This document shows, piece after piece, positions 25,013 to 34,719 of a stretch of 64,000 bases of DNA. The position numbers and the translations under genes were made by a program. How positions within the stretch are numbered: the stretch's first letter is position 1; each line of letters opens with the position of its first letter. The notes under the pieces were generated by a model. It ran no database searches, had not been told where the DNA came from, and saw only the letters and a list, made by a program, of their open reading frames with translations. Source of the DNA: Anaerolineales bacterium (GTDB lineage Bacteria > Chloroflexota > Anaerolineae > Anaerolineales > Villigracilaceae); assembly GCA_030680795.1 (NCBI GenBank), contig JAUXUL010000027.1, positions 62,001-126,000 on the forward strand. Direction: 5' to 3'.

Positions 25013-25099
25013 TTAGGCGCGTTTCTGCGAAAGCAGTCCGATGATCCGCAGACGGAGCGGGTTGGACACGGCTTTTACAAAATCAAGCATTTCATTCAT
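25013..25099 (-). pseudogene. 28-codon remnant of a second ArsR-type gene
   Basis: The small frame MNEMLDFVKAVSNPLRLRII GLLSQKRA (28 residues) aligns with the first 27 residues of the neighbouring regulator, including the NPLRLRIIGLL helix, then stops. It ends 11 bases before the next start. It is either a decayed tandem duplicate or a translated leader peptide. Confidence 0.65.
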
Positions 25100-25290
25100 G
25101 ATTCACTTCCGTAAATTTATTTAGATGAGCTTCGAATTAGATTTTAGGTACGAAACTGCTTTTTGTCAAGAGCATGTTTGGGGACAGGTGCAAACATGGG
25201 TGCAGGGGGAAGCGAGGTGTCCAAATAACGAATGCGCTGTATGAGTTATAATTTCGATCCGATCAATTCAAATTTACTTTGGAGGAGTCA

Positions 25291-26208
25291 GTGGATCTCT
25301 CGAAGCACGCTTTCTTTGAAGGAAAGATAATTCCCTTAAGCGAGGCAAAGATCAGTATTGCCACGCATGGCTTTCTATATGGGACCGCCGTATTTGGTGG
25401 AATGCGGGCATACTGGAACGAAGAGAAGAAACGTCTCTTCGTTTTTCGTCCTTATGATCATTTTCACCGCTTAATAAATTCAGGGAAAATGATGGCGATG
25501 GACATTCAATACGATGAGGAGAGTTTGACGCAGCTCACGCTGGATGTTTTGCGGACGGATAACTGGCAGCAGGATATATACCTGCGCCCCACTATTTACA
25601 AGGCCGATTTGGGCATCGGTGTGAAACTGCATGATCTAAAAGATGAATTTTGCATGTTCGTCATGAAATTTGAAAAATACATTAAGAACGATACAAATGC
25701 GCACGTGACTTTTTCCTCGTGGCGGCGCATAGACGATAACGCCATCCCTGCACGCGGGAAAGTATCGGGCGCGTATGCAAACTCGGCGCTGATCAAAACA
25801 GATGCGAATCGAGCAGGCTTTGATGAAGCATTGGTGCTTGATCAAAATGGTCACGTCTCCGAAGGTTCGGCAATGAATATTTTTATGATGCGTGACGGAA
25901 TCCTGGTCACACCTCCTGTGACGGACAATATCCTTGAGGGCATTACGCGCCGCTCTATTATTGAATTGGCGCGCAACGAACTTGGGATCCAGGTCGTCGA
26001 ACGCTCGATTGACCGCACCGAAGTTTTTATAGCAGAAGAATTGTTCATGACGGGTACTGCCGCGCAAATTGTGACTGTGACAAAGGTGGATCACCGCCCT
26101 GTCGGTGTGGGGATGATGGGACCAGTCACGATCGAATTACGGTCGCTTTTCGATGATGTGGTGCGCGCAAAACTTCCAAAGTATCAACAGTGGAGTTTGG
26201 AAGTGTAG
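25291..26208 (+). CDS. ilvE: Branched-chain-amino-acid aminotransferase
   Basis: A 305-residue fold-type IV PLP enzyme that transfers amino groups between glutamate and Leu, Ile or Val. The PLP lysine is K157 in PARGKVSGAYANS. THGFLYGTAVFGGMRAYW, HVSEGSAMNIFMMRDG and TDNILEGITRRSIIELA are typical of IlvE. GTG at 25291 follows GGAGG by 5 bases and is preferred over the TTG at 25279. TATAAT near 25248 gives a normal leader of about 35 bases. A strong terminator follows. Confidence 0.93.
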   Translation: MDLSKHAFFEGKIIPLSEAKISIATHGFLYGTAVFGGMRAYWNEEKKRLFVFRPYDHFHRLINSGKMMAMDIQYDEESLTQLTLDVLRTDNWQQDIYLRPTIYKADLGIGVKLHDLKDEFCMFVMKFEKYIKNDTNAHVTFSSWRRIDDNAIPARGKVSGAYANSALIKTDANRAGFDEALVLDQNGHVSEGSAMNIFMMRDGILVTPPVTDNILEGITRRSIIELARNELGIQVVERSIDRTEVFIAEELFMTGTAAQIVTVTKVDHRPVGVGMMGPVTIELRSLFDDVVRAKLPKYQQWSLEV

Positions 26209-26270
26209 TAAGGAAAGCGTATACAAGTAGACAAGTAGATAAGTAGACAGGTAGACACGTAAATAATAAA

Positions 26271-26309
26271 CAAAGTCCGTTGCTGATTAAACAACGGACT
26301 TTGTCTTAT
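26271..26309 (+). terminator. Terminator after ilvE
   Basis: CAAAGTCCGTTG and CAACGGACTTTG form a perfect 12-bp stem around a 9-base loop, followed by TCTTATC. Just before it, 26224-26262 carries four imperfect copies of AAGTAGACA. Confidence 0.75.
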
Positions 26310-26362
26310 CACTTCATACTTCTTTCTTCACCCTTCTCGTCTTTAATTCCTCAAACTCCAGA

Positions 26363-27076
26363 TCAAGGATTCTTCTTGAATCTCACCAGCGCCAGGTTCT
26401 TGGAACAATCTTTGAAGGTATCTATGTAAACATTGTCAGAAAGAGGCTGGCCAACCTGGTCGAGGATCTGAATATACAATTCACCCCTGGATGATAATGG
26501 CACTGTGCCCAGGAAAAATTCGTAGCCGGATTTTCCATAAGCCGGAGCAATACTGCTGACAGTCAACTCATTCTTTGTTTTACCGTTATAAAAACCTACT
26601 AGACGGATGGTGATGCGGAGCATATCTGCATTGTTGGCATCCACAATCGTCCCGCCAACACCCTGCCAGTTGCAACCCAGGTCGGGATGGATGATCGTGC
26701 TGTCAATGTAGGTGACAGTCGAAAGGAAAGGCGCTTTGGGAGTCTTGGACGGAGTCACCAGCGAGACAAGTGTTGGGGATGGTTCCAGGGTAAAAGTTGG
26801 CAAAAGAGTGGGCGTTTCAGTCACATTTACAGGAGTGAGCGTCCAGGTTGGCTGCAATTGAATGGCTGTGATGGTAGGTGTGGGAGGCAAATTAAGGTTA
26901 GGTGGGGAAGGCGGAAAAGGATTAAAAGCGGAGTTGGGCATCAGGAAGATCGCCACAAAGTACAAACCGATACAAATCGAAACGATCAAAGTGAGAATGC
27001 TTAACAAATCCCACAACTCAAGGCGTGAGCTTTGCTTTTTAGGTGCGCGAGAACCTTCATAGTTGTAATTGCTCAT
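26363..27076 (-). CDS. Membrane protein with a Thr/Pro-rich linker, unknown function
   Basis: This 237-residue protein has a short basic N-terminus, one membrane helix (LLSILTLIVSICIGLYFVAIFLM), a Thr/Pro-rich linker of about 55 residues, and an extracellular beta-rich domain (DLGCNWQGVGGTIVDANNADMLRITIRLVGFYNGK to LYIQILDQVGQPLSDNVYIDTF). I do not recognise the domain family. The layout is common for surface proteins in this lineage. Confidence 0.7.
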   Translation of the reverse strand: MSNYNYEGSRAPKKQSSRLELWDLLSILTLIVSICIGLYFVAIFLMPNSAFNPFPPSPPNLNLPPTPTITAIQLQPTWTLTPVNVTETPTLLPTFTLEPSPTLVSLVTPSKTPKAPFLSTVTYIDSTIIHPDLGCNWQGVGGTIVDANNADMLRITIRLVGFYNGKTKNELTVSSIAPAYGKSGYEFFLGTVPLSSRGELYIQILDQVGQPLSDNVYIDTFKDCSKNLALVRFKKNP

Positions 27077-27220
27077 TATGCACTCCGAAATAAATTCTTA
27101 ACTATAATTGACCGTACTGCATTTTTCACCGCGAAGCACGCAAAGATTCACAAGAAAAACTCAAGAATCTTTTTTGTTCTACTTCGTGAACTTCCTTTCT
27201 TCGCGGTAAAATGGGGTAAA

Positions 27221-28111
27221 TTACGGGGCAAATACAATCTCACTATTTGCGCGTTTTTCAGCCAGCCAATTTCTTAAAGCCAGTTCCTGCATGGTCAATA
27301 ATGCATCCGGCGATAATGGATGATCACCGCGTTCAAGCGCCTTAAAGATATGAAAACCAGCATTGGTTGCAATGATCTCAGTATACTCGCCAGCCTGCAA
27401 AGCAAAGACTGCTTCATCGGCGCTCGCATCCAGCAGATAGCCGCGCGGCAGCCAACCTAATTCGCCAAGTGTGATCTGATCATACAATGCCGCAAGTTCA
27501 TCAAAATCTGTTCCAGTTGCCAACTGCTCCAGAGCGCTGCGTGCATTTGCTTCATTATAGGCCAAAATCTGGCGCACATGGATTTGCTCCATAGTCGCTG
27601 GCACCTCCGCAATGATTTTGTCACGCATCCATGCAGATTCAACCGAACGCTTCAAAGCGATTAGGAAAGACACATCGTCATAGCCGTGAGCTGACTGCCA
27701 TGCCAATAAAGCCCCTGCCCCTCCAACTTGAGTTACCAACGCATCCATTCTGGACTTTAGGCCTGCTTCTGTCAAATTGAAATTCGCTTCCCTTGCAGCT
27801 TGTGACAGCAAAAACTGCGCGATCATATCCTCCAGAACGATTCTGTTCGCTTCCTCGTCAGTGACGGTGTTACCAAGCGCAGTTTGTGCGGCTTTGTAAC
27901 GTTCAAGTTCAGCTTGAAACTCAGCGGAGGTGATGTACTCTCCATTCACAATAGCCACCGAAGGCGGGGGTGTGGCAGTAGCAGGCACGGGCGTAGCACT
28001 CGGCAGTCGGGGAGTGGGTGTGCCCGGGTTTAAGAAAGAAGCGCAGGCGCTTAATACAAAAACGAAAACCAGAATCAAAATCTTGTTTAATAAATGGGGT
28101 TTGTAAAACAT
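27221..28111 (-). CDS. Parvulin-type peptidyl-prolyl isomerase lipoprotein
   Basis: A 296-residue lipoprotein: lipobox LSAC after a hydrophobic signal, a TPTP linker, a SurA/PrsA-like N-domain (VNGEYITSAEFQAELERYK) and a PpiC parvulin domain (QIHVRQILAYNEANARSALEQLATGTDFDELAALYDQ to GELGWLPRG). It would help fold secreted proteins outside the membrane. TATAAT lies 7 bases before the ATG, with an extended -10 TGG. Confidence 0.9.
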   Translation of the reverse strand: MFYKPHLLNKILILVFVFVLSACASFLNPGTPTPRLPSATPVPATATPPPSVAIVNGEYITSAEFQAELERYKAAQTALGNTVTDEEANRIVLEDMIAQFLLSQAAREANFNLTEAGLKSRMDALVTQVGGAGALLAWQSAHGYDDVSFLIALKRSVESAWMRDKIIAEVPATMEQIHVRQILAYNEANARSALEQLATGTDFDELAALYDQITLGELGWLPRGYLLDASADEAVFALQAGEYTEIIATNAGFHIFKALERGDHPLSPDALLTMQELALRNWLAEKRANSEIVFAP

Positions 28112-28118
28112 CGTCAGG

Positions 28119-28124
28119 ATTATA
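28119..28124 (-). promoter_or_regulatory. Extended -10 box for a leaderless isomerase transcript
   Basis: On the minus strand TGG, TATAAT, CCTGACG and ATG are consecutive, so the message would begin at the start codon. Confidence 0.65.
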
Positions 28125-28131
28125 CCAACTT

Positions 28132-28167
28132 AAAAAGTTCGGGGCAGGTCTCAGACCTGCCCCGAAC
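28132..28167 (-). terminator. Terminator of the groES-groEL operon
   Basis: GTTCGGGGCAGGTC and GACCTGCCCCGAAC form a perfect 14-bp stem with a 3-base loop. On the minus strand it is followed by TTTTTAAG. Confidence 0.8.
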
Positions 28168-28172
28168 AAAAT

Positions 28173-28216
28173 CCCTCTCCCCGCGAAGCGTGGGAGAGGG
28201 GCAGGGGTGAGGGCAG
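28173..28216. repeat. Short repeat CCTCTCCC...GGGAGAGGGGCAGGGGTGAGGG
   Basis: CCCTCTCCC pairs with GGGAGAGGG across CGCGAAGCG, followed by GCAGGGGTGAGGG. A relative lies in-frame inside the hydantoinase gene at 62680. Confidence 0.7.
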
Positions 28217-28218
28217 GT

Positions 28219-29880
28219 TTAGTAATCCATGCCGCCCATGCCGCCAGGAGGCATGGCAGGGCCTTTATCCTTCTCAGGCATGTCGGTGATGAGCACGTCT
28301 GTGGTGAGGATCATTGCGGCGATGGATGCGGCGTTTTCGAGCGCGCCGCGCACAACCTTGACGGGGTCAATCACGCCCGCTTTGATCATGTCCACGTATT
28401 CGCCGGTCAGCACGTTGAAGCCGATGTTCGAGTTCTTCTTTTCGGCGGCAGTGCGGCGCACTGTGTCAATGATAACGGAACCATCCTCGCCGGCGTTTGA
28501 AGCCAGCCTGCGGATCGGGGCTTCGAGCGCCTTCTTGACAATGTTGATGCCGACCTTGATTTCTTCGTTCTCATCTTCAGAATGTAACTTGGCCAGCTTA
28601 TCAAGTTTGGCAGCGGCGTTGATGAGGGAGATCTCTCCACCAGGGACGATACCTTCCTCAACTGCGGCGCGAGCTGCAGAAAGAGCATCTTCAACGCGGT
28701 GCTTCTTTTCCTTCATCTCAGTTTCGGTCGCGGCGCCTACGCGGATGATGGCAACACCACCGCTGAGCTTGGCGAGACGTTCCTGAAGTTTTTCCTTGTC
28801 GTAATCGCTGGTGCTCTTGTCGGTCTCGATGCGGATTTCCTTGATGCGGCCTTCGATTTCACTCTTCTTGCCCTTGCCGCCAATGATGGTGGTGTTCTCT
28901 TTATCAGAGACAATCTTCTCAGCGCGGCCAAGGTCTTGCACGGTGGTGGATTCGAGTTTGCGGCCAGTCTCTTCAGAGATGACTTGTCCGCCAGTCAGGA
29001 CAGCGATGTCTTGCAGCATGGCCTTGCGGCGATCACCAAAGCCAGGGGCCTTGATGGCCAGCACGTTGAGCATACCGCGGATCTTATTCAAAATGAGGGT
29101 GGCTAGGGCTTCACCGTCCACATCTTCAGCGATGATGACGAGTTCGCGCTTGCCAAGTTGGACGAGTTTCTCGAGCAAAGGAACGATGTCCTGTGCGGCG
29201 GAGATCTTCTTGTCATAGATCAGGACATACGCATCGCTGATTTGGGCTTCCATCTGTTCCGCGCTGGTGATGAAATAGGGCGAGAGATAACCGCGGTCGA
29301 ACTGCATACCCTCGACAAATTCGGTTTCGAACTGCATGGTCTTGGATTCTTCAACGGTGATGACGCCGTCTTTACCGACCTTGTCCATCACGTCCGCGAT
29401 CAATTCACCTATTTCAACATCCGCAGCGGAGTTGGTGGCCACGGAAGAGATTTCTTCGCGGGTATCGATCTTGACTGAATTTTTCTTGAGTTCGGTCACA
29501 ATGGTCTCGGTGGCGAGTTCAATACCCTTCTTGAGCAGCATTGGGTTGTAGCCGGCTTCGAGAGCCTTTAAGCCTTCGGTTACGATGGCATAAGCCAAGA
29601 CAGTGGAGGTGGTTGTACCGTCGCCGGCAATGTCATTGGTTTTCTGAGCGGCTTCCTTCAAAAGCTGTGCGCCCATGTTCTCAAACGGGTCTTCGAGTTC
29701 GATTTCTTTCGCAACCGAGACACCGTCGTGAGTGATGCTTGGGGAACCGAATTTACGGTCAATTGCCACATTGCGGCCTTTGGGGCCGAGCGTTGCGGAA
29801 ACAGCGTTCGCAACCACGGTCATGCCGTTCTTAAGCTTACGGCGGGCTTCTTCTGAAAATACAATTTGTTTAGCAGCCAT
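28219..29880 (-). CDS. groEL: Chaperonin GroEL
   Basis: A 553-residue chaperonin subunit. It has the ATP-binding [23 protein letters not shown] and [11 protein letters not shown] segments, the apical domain GYLSPYFIT, and the Gly-Met tail ending GMGGMDY. It forms the double ring that folds proteins with GroES. It follows groES by 102 bases and is in the same CIRCE-controlled operon. Confidence 0.98.
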   Translation of the reverse strand: MAAKQIVFSEEARRKLKNGMTVVANAVSATLGPKGRNVAIDRKFGSPSITHDGVSVAKEIELEDPFENMGAQLLKEAAQKTNDIAGDGTTTSTVLAYAIVTEGLKALEAGYNPMLLKKGIELATETIVTELKKNSVKIDTREEISSVATNSAADVEIGELIADVMDKVGKDGVITVEESKTMQFETEFVEGMQFDRGYLSPYFITSAEQMEAQISDAYVLIYDKKISAAQDIVPLLEKLVQLGKRELVIIAEDVDGEALATLILNKIRGMLNVLAIKAPGFGDRRKAMLQDIAVLTGGQVISEETGRKLESTTVQDLGRAEKIVSDKENTTIIGGKGKKSEIEGRIKEIRIETDKSTSDYDKEKLQERLAKLSGGVAIIRVGAATETEMKEKKHRVEDALSAARAAVEEGIVPGGEISLINAAAKLDKLAKLHSEDENEEIKVGINIVKKALEAPIRRLASNAGEDGSVIIDTVRRTAAEKKNSNIGFNVLTGEYVDMIKAGVIDPVKVVRGALENAASIAAMILTTDVLITDMPEKDKGPAMPPGGMGGMDY

Positions 29881-29982
29881 AGTTCACATCCTTTGAGTTT
29901 TTTGGTTTAGAGTTTTCCTTGGCGCGAAAACTTGCCCTGACGCGAAGCGTGCCGAAGGGAAGGCGCCACAGGAGCGACAGAA

Positions 29983-30279
29983 TTATCCGACGATACCGAG
30001 CAGATCGCTTTCGCGCATGATCAGCAATTTCTTGCCATGCATCTTAACTTCAGTGCCAGAGTACTTGGCGAAAAGCACCATATCGCCAACCTTCACATCC
30101 ATGGCGACGCGTTCGCCCTTGTCATTGCGGTCACCTGGGCCGACAGCCAAGACCTTCGCCTGCTGTGGTTTTTCCTTCGCGGTTTCGGGAATAACAATAC
30201 CGCCAGCGGTCACTTCTTCCTGTTCGATGGGATCCACCAACACGCGGCCGCCCAAAGGTTTAAATGAGATTTTTGCCAT
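29983..30279 (-). CDS. groES: Co-chaperonin GroES
   Basis: A 98-residue cap of the GroEL ring. [40 protein letters not shown] and [15 protein letters not shown] are canonical. ATG 30279 with GGAGG upstream is chosen; the frame continues 15 codons further up through the leader. It is first in the operon, 45 bases after the CIRCE element. Confidence 0.97.
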   Translation of the reverse strand: MAKISFKPLGGRVLVDPIEQEEVTAGGIVIPETAKEKPQQAKVLAVGPGDRNDKGERVAMDVKVGDMVLFAKYSGTEVKMHGKKLLIMRESDLLGIVG

Positions 30280-30324
30280 TTCTTGCCTCCATAAAGGGTT
30301 TGGAATTTTTGAATAAACACACAA

Positions 30325-30351
30325 TTAGCACTCGATTACCGAGAGTGCTAA
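30325..30351. promoter_or_regulatory. CIRCE operator (HrcA site)
   Basis: TTAGCACTC, nine bases, GAGTGCTAA: a perfect match to the CIRCE consensus. HrcA would bind here and repress groES-groEL at normal temperature. No hrcA gene is in this window. Confidence 0.97.
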
Positions 30352-30356
30352 TTGCA

Positions 30357-30385
30357 ATATTACCCATTTATATTAGTCAAGTCAA
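30357..30385 (-). promoter_or_regulatory. groES promoter
   Basis: On the minus strand TTGACT, a 17-base spacer and TAATAT lie just upstream of the CIRCE element, which would cover the start of the transcript. Confidence 0.85.
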
Positions 30386-30595
30386 GGGGATTGTAATAAT
30401 TCTTACAAAACTCTGACATGCGACGCCCTTTGACACGGCTTCGCCGATCAGGACATCGCCTCAGACTTAACTGTGGGCTGGTTCAGTTCCAATAAACATT
30501 TCCCCCGCTTTTAGAAAAATACGGACTAATGCTTCGACAGAGTTTCAACCAGCTCAACCTACCAGCTCAGCACAAGCGTCCCCACTCCTGAAACA

Positions 30596-32023
30596 TTACG
30601 GCGTGGCAGTGGCATTAACATTGACGCCAGTGTTTTCCCCAGAATCAAGCGCACAGAAAATTCGCACCACCCCCATATCCGCGGCTATATTAGGGTCGTT
30701 ATCATATTCCGAGGCTTCGATCTCCGCCGCAACAGCCAGCGCTTCGTCACAATGGCTCTTTTTTGGCGTACTCAAGGCCGCCAACTCAGAGGCATAAACA
30801 TCATAGTAGTAAACTGTATTAGCACTAAGTGGGAGACCCACCACATCTGCGGCGGTATCATTTGGTCCACAATCGCCTCGGGCAGGACAGGATTGTTCTG
30901 CGGTACATCCGCGCACGGCACATTCAAGCGCCAGGATACCGGTCTCATAATTGCGATTCTTGTGGTACAGCACGCCCAACTCGCCATAAAGCACCGCATT
31001 GGCAGGTTCAAATTCAATCGCCTTTTGCACATTGCGGATGGCAATAAAGAACTCACCCATCTGGGAGTAAGTCCTCGCGATGGATAAGTACGGGCCTGGG
31101 TCCTGCACACCCAACTGCTGGTTGATACGGGCGGTCTGAGCAAAATATTCCAGTGATTTTTCGTAAAGCTCGCGTTGAATTTGCTCGTTGGGGCTTTCAA
31201 AAGCAAGGCGGCGATACCCTGCCCCCGCCCGCAGATATAGAAAGGTCAGGTTTGGCGTGATGGCAATGGCGCGGTCATAGGCTTCGATGGCAAGCGCATA
31301 TTCACCCAGCGATTCAAGCACAACCGCATTGACGCGGTGCACATCCATCAGTGAAGAGTCGCGCTCCAAAGCCTGCTCAATGTACTGCTGGGCTTGCGTC
31401 CATTTTTGCTGGTCAACCAACACCTCGGCGTAAAATGCCAATGCGAGGGCACTGGCATTGTCCAATTGCAAGGCGCGCACTGCCTCCTGCTCAGATTTTG
31501 TCAGGAGAGTCTGTCTTTCACGTTCATCCGCAACGTAGGATGCTTTCCAATTCAATGCAAAGGCATACACAGCATGAGCATAACTGTTATCAGGGTTTAC
31601 TTCCAGAGCTTTTTCAGCTGAGGCGATTGCTTCGTCCAGATGTACAAGGATGTCAGGTCTTTTGATAAGCTGAGCAGTGGAATAGGTTTGAATGCGCGAC
31701 AACTTCGCCCAAACCTGGGCATTGGTTGGGTCTACCCTGGCAGCTTCCTTGTAAACGGTGATCGCGCCGGGAAGCCTGGTGCCATCAGCCGCAAAAGAAT
31801 CCTCCAGCTTACCGGCTGTAAATAATGCATCCCCTTCAAATGCGTAGGATTGGGCAAAGCGCGTAGGAGTAGGTGTCGGCAAAAACAGCGGCTTAACATC
31901 TCCCTGCTGCACAGAGCGGATCAGCCAAATCCCCCCAAGAATCAAAATAACCCAGAAGAACATGCGATAGGCACTGGATTCAGCGCGGCGGCGAAAGATG
32001 TTGCGTCTTTGGGTTATGTTCAT
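30596..32023 (-). CDS. TPR-repeat membrane protein, second of a tandem pair
   Basis: A 475-residue protein with a membrane helix near the N-terminus (MFFWVILILGGIWLIRSV), a short TPTP linker and a series of TPR units (for example NPDNSYAHAVYAFALNWKASY, ALALAFYAEVLVDQQKWTQAQQYIEQALERD, EYALAIEAYDRAIAITPN and AVLYGELGVLYHKNRNYETGILALECAV). TPRs bind other proteins; the partner is unknown. Its ATG overlaps the stop of its paralogue (ATGA), so the pair is translationally coupled. The C-terminal region holds Cys-containing segments (CAVRGCTAEQSCPARGDC), absent from the first paralogue. Confidence 0.85.
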   Translation of the reverse strand: MNITQRRNIFRRRAESSAYRMFFWVILILGGIWLIRSVQQGDVKPLFLPTPTPTRFAQSYAFEGDALFTAGKLEDSFAADGTRLPGAITVYKEAARVDPTNAQVWAKLSRIQTYSTAQLIKRPDILVHLDEAIASAEKALEVNPDNSYAHAVYAFALNWKASYVADERERQTLLTKSEQEAVRALQLDNASALALAFYAEVLVDQQKWTQAQQYIEQALERDSSLMDVHRVNAVVLESLGEYALAIEAYDRAIAITPNLTFLYLRAGAGYRRLAFESPNEQIQRELYEKSLEYFAQTARINQQLGVQDPGPYLSIARTYSQMGEFFIAIRNVQKAIEFEPANAVLYGELGVLYHKNRNYETGILALECAVRGCTAEQSCPARGDCGPNDTAADVVGLPLSANTVYYYDVYASELAALSTPKKSHCDEALAVAAEIEASEYDNDPNIAADMGVVRIFCALDSGENTGVNVNATATP

Positions 32024-33282
32024 GGTACGGGCGCAGGCACAGCCGTCGAAAGAGGATCAGGTGTGGGCGAAGCAGGAGGCGGAACCGGAGTCTGCAAAAG
32101 ATTTTGTTCACAACGGCTGTTGATCGCCCCGGCATTTTCCACTGCCAGTTCATCCGCTGGAACGCGGGCAATGATCATCTGCGCGATCTGCAAGGCCTCG
32201 CCGCATTTATTTAGACGCGCAAGCGCAAGCCCGTACGTGAAATAATATTCTGCAATGCGGGTGTTCGGGACGAGAACAATCGCATCAAGTTGTACGCCAT
32301 CTTCCGTGAACCCGCCATTGACTACATATCTAAATTGCTCAACGGCTTCGGGCCAATATGCATTGCGATAGTACATCACGCCAAGGTTGCCGCGCAGATT
32401 CGTATCCGCAGGGTTATCTGCCACAGCAGATTCAGCATACTGCATGGCTTTGCCATATTCACCAATGGTGGCGTACGTGCGGGACATATACAAGTCAGGC
32501 AATGGGTTCTCAGGGTTAAGGGCATTTGCACGCGTAAACGATTGCACCGCCTGATCGAAAATCCCTAGGGTGCGGTAATTATTCCCAATGAAAAGATGCA
32601 AGTCCGCAATATTGGGGTTGATCGCAATTGCCGCTTCATATTCACGGATCGCTTCTTCGTAATTTGCTGTGGCTTCAAGGACGATACCGCGCGCGCGATG
32701 GGTTTCCAATGTATTCGGTGCGAGCGCAATGGCAACCTTTGATTCTTCGATGGCTTTTTCAACGCCAGCAAAAGAGCCTATTCCGTTATAGTAGGAATCA
32801 ACCAGTATCTCAACATAGTACGCATGAGCCAGCGCGTTATTGGGGTCCAATTCCAATGCACGCTGGATGTCATCCTCAGCCTGGAGGTAGTCACCTTGAA
32901 AACCAAGCGCCCAAGCGCGCACCGCATACGCCATGGAATTACTGGAATTAAGCAGCAAGGCATCTTCAGCGCTGGTCTGCGCTTCTTTATAATGACCTGC
33001 AAAAACGAGCGCCCGCGCCAGCATAACATGAACAGCGGGATCATCAGGACGCGATGAAATTGCCTTACGATAGGACTCAATGGCAGGGATCAGCTTGCCT
33101 TCCTTGAATAACTCTTCAGCCTGAACAATGAATGTCTCAGGCGCAAGTGTTGGTGTTGGCGAAGATACACCAAGAGGGGTTTGGGTCGGGAGAATGAATC
33201 GATTAATATACGAACCGCCCAACACAAGCAGGCTCAACAATATAATGCGGAACCAGTTCGGCTTTTTCCGCCGGCGGTTCAT
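32020..33282 (-). CDS. TPR-repeat membrane protein, first of a tandem pair
   Basis: A 420-residue protein with a basic N-terminus (MNRRRKKPNW), one membrane helix, a short TPTPTLAPE linker and at least seven TPR-like units, such as GKLIPAIESYRKAISSRPDDPAVHVMLARALVFAGHY and PNIADLHLFIGNNYRTLGIFDQAVQSFTRANALNPE. ATG 33282 with AAGGAAG about 9 bases upstream is chosen over 33309. The linker, anchor and repeat order match the next gene, so they arose by duplication. Function is unknown. Confidence 0.85.
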   Translation of the reverse strand: MNRRRKKPNWFRIILLSLLVLGGSYINRFILPTQTPLGVSSPTPTLAPETFIVQAEELFKEGKLIPAIESYRKAISSRPDDPAVHVMLARALVFAGHYKEAQTSAEDALLLNSSNSMAYAVRAWALGFQGDYLQAEDDIQRALELDPNNALAHAYYVEILVDSYYNGIGSFAGVEKAIEESKVAIALAPNTLETHRARGIVLEATANYEEAIREYEAAIAINPNIADLHLFIGNNYRTLGIFDQAVQSFTRANALNPENPLPDLYMSRTYATIGEYGKAMQYAESAVADNPADTNLRGNLGVMYYRNAYWPEAVEQFRYVVNGGFTEDGVQLDAIVLVPNTRIAEYYFTYGLALARLNKCGEALQIAQMIIARVPADELAVENAGAINSRCEQNLLQTPVPPPASPTPDPLSTAVPAPVP

Positions 33283-33406
33283 GCTCCATTTACTTCCTTT
33301 TAGATACATGAATTCATATTACCATCCGCAGGAAAGCATAGTCAAGCAGGGAAAATTGAACTCTAATTTGCTTCTAACGTCATCGAGAGAATAAACCTGC
33401 TTCTTT

Positions 33407-33769
33407 TTAAGGAAATGCCCATGTCCCCGAGGGATAGGTGATCAGAATCCCATCTTCCAGCGTGATCTGCACCTGTCCCATCCTTATGATTTTCTCATCC
33501 ATTGGAATCATCTGCCAATCTTCAAGATCAGTTTTATAAAGAAAATTCTTTTGATCCGAATCAATCTTTACAAATATCCTGTTGTACGCCACCGAATCAT
33601 CATTGACTTTCTCCAGCCAAAAATGCGGAGTGGAAGCCGAAATCCTAATCGTCACCACACCATCCACAATCTCCACCTTTGCATCTTTTGGGTTTGTCCC
33701 CTGAAACTCTGCAGGCGCGCAAGCCGAAAGAATTAGCATCAAAACAAAAAAACAGATCACTCGTTTCAT
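33407..33769 (-). CDS. Small lipoprotein, unknown function
   Basis: A 120-residue protein with signal peptide and lipobox (CFFVLMLILSACAPAE) and a mature part of about 100 residues rich in beta-strand patterns (AKVEIVDGVVTIRISASTPHFW). ATG 33769 begins the basic-hydrophobic signal; the frame is open 16 codons upstream. No family is recognised. It diverges from trmD. Confidence 0.75.
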   Translation of the reverse strand: MKRVICFFVLMLILSACAPAEFQGTNPKDAKVEIVDGVVTIRISASTPHFWLEKVNDDSVAYNRIFVKIDSDQKNFLYKTDLEDWQMIPMDEKIIRMGQVQITLEDGILITYPSGTWAFP

Positions 33770-33854
33770 TTCGTCCACTCCTTTGATCGGGCAAGGATCA
33801 CAACAAAATTGTAGCAAATCTCAAGGACGCATACAACACATCAAAAAACTTCTA

Positions 33855-33863
33855 TGCTAAAAT
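33855..33863 (+). promoter_or_regulatory. Extended -10 box for a leaderless trmD transcript
   Basis: TG, one base, TAAAAT (33858-33863), then CCCTCC and the ATG at 33870. The gap is six bases. Confidence 0.65.
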
Positions 33864-33869
33864 CCCTCC

Positions 33870-34685
33870 ATGCAATTCGAGGTCTTTTCCCTCCTGCCCG
33901 AAGTATTTCCCTCCTATCTCGAAACCAGTATCATCAAACGCGCCCGTGAACGGGGGTTGATCAACGTGCGCGTGCATAATATCCGCGATTACACACATGA
34001 CAAGCATCACATGACCGACGACACGCCCTTTGGCGGCGGCGGCGGGATGGTCATGAAGCCAGGGCCAGTCTTTGAAGCCATTGAGTCTGTACTGGAACTG
34101 GTTACGCCTCCTTCCCTGCCCCAGCCCTTCGATCAAACTCAGGACAAGCCTGAATCAAACATCCCAATCATTTTACTCACTCCGCAGGGACGTGTCTTCA
34201 ACCAAACCATTGCCCAGGAACTTTCCCAGCACCCGCGCCTGGCCCTGCTCTGCGGCCGCTACGAGGGGGTTGACGAACGCATCCGCGAGCATCTCGTCAC
34301 AGATGAAATCTCCATTGGCGATTATGTGCTGACTGGCGGCGAATTACCCGCGCTCATTCTCATTGACGCAATTGCGCGAATATTACCTGATGTGCTGGGT
34401 GACCCCACCGGCGCGCAGGATGACTCACACGCCATGGGCTTGCTTGAATATCCGCATTACACCCGTCCGCCCGAATTTCGCGGCTGGAAAGCGCCCGATG
34501 TTCTGCTTTCAGGCGATCACGCAAAAATCGAAAAATGGCGCCGTGAACAAGCCTTGCTGCGCACGTTCAACAAAAGACCGGATATGTTGGAAAAAACGGA
34601 ATTAACAAAAGAAGATTTGAAATTTGTCGAAAGTCTTAAGCACGCCCTGAGTAATGTCGAAGGGTCAAAAGTCGAACGACCTTAG
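33870..34685 (+). CDS. trmD: tRNA (guanine-N1)-methyltransferase TrmD
   Basis: A 271-residue SPOUT enzyme that methylates G37 in tRNAs reading CNN codons and so prevents frameshifting. [28 protein letters not shown] and [26 protein letters not shown] are the knot motifs. An in-frame insertion ([10 protein letters not shown], 34126-34158) corresponds to the CTTCGACAGGCTCAGG repeat, and the C-terminal [11 protein letters not shown] (34650-34682) to its reverse. The usual rplS and rimM neighbours are absent. Confidence 0.94.
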   Translation: MQFEVFSLLPEVFPSYLETSIIKRARERGLINVRVHNIRDYTHDKHHMTDDTPFGGGGGMVMKPGPVFEAIESVLELVTPPSLPQPFDQTQDKPESNIPIILLTPQGRVFNQTIAQELSQHPRLALLCGRYEGVDERIREHLVTDEISIGDYVLTGGELPALILIDAIARILPDVLGDPTGAQDDSHAMGLLEYPHYTRPPEFRGWKAPDVLLSGDHAKIEKWRREQALLRTFNKRPDMLEKTELTKEDLKFVESLKHALSNVEGSKVERP

Positions 34686-34719
34686 ACCTTCAACCTTTGA
34701 TCCATCAATGGAGGAAGAA

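Noticed and set aside
28219-29880. Long antisense frames across groEL
   Set aside because: They are shadows of a strongly biased coding sequence with no starts or families of their own.
30352-30595. Possible small gene upstream of groES
   Set aside because: No frame with a start and ribosome-binding site; only the groES promoter and CIRCE are supported.
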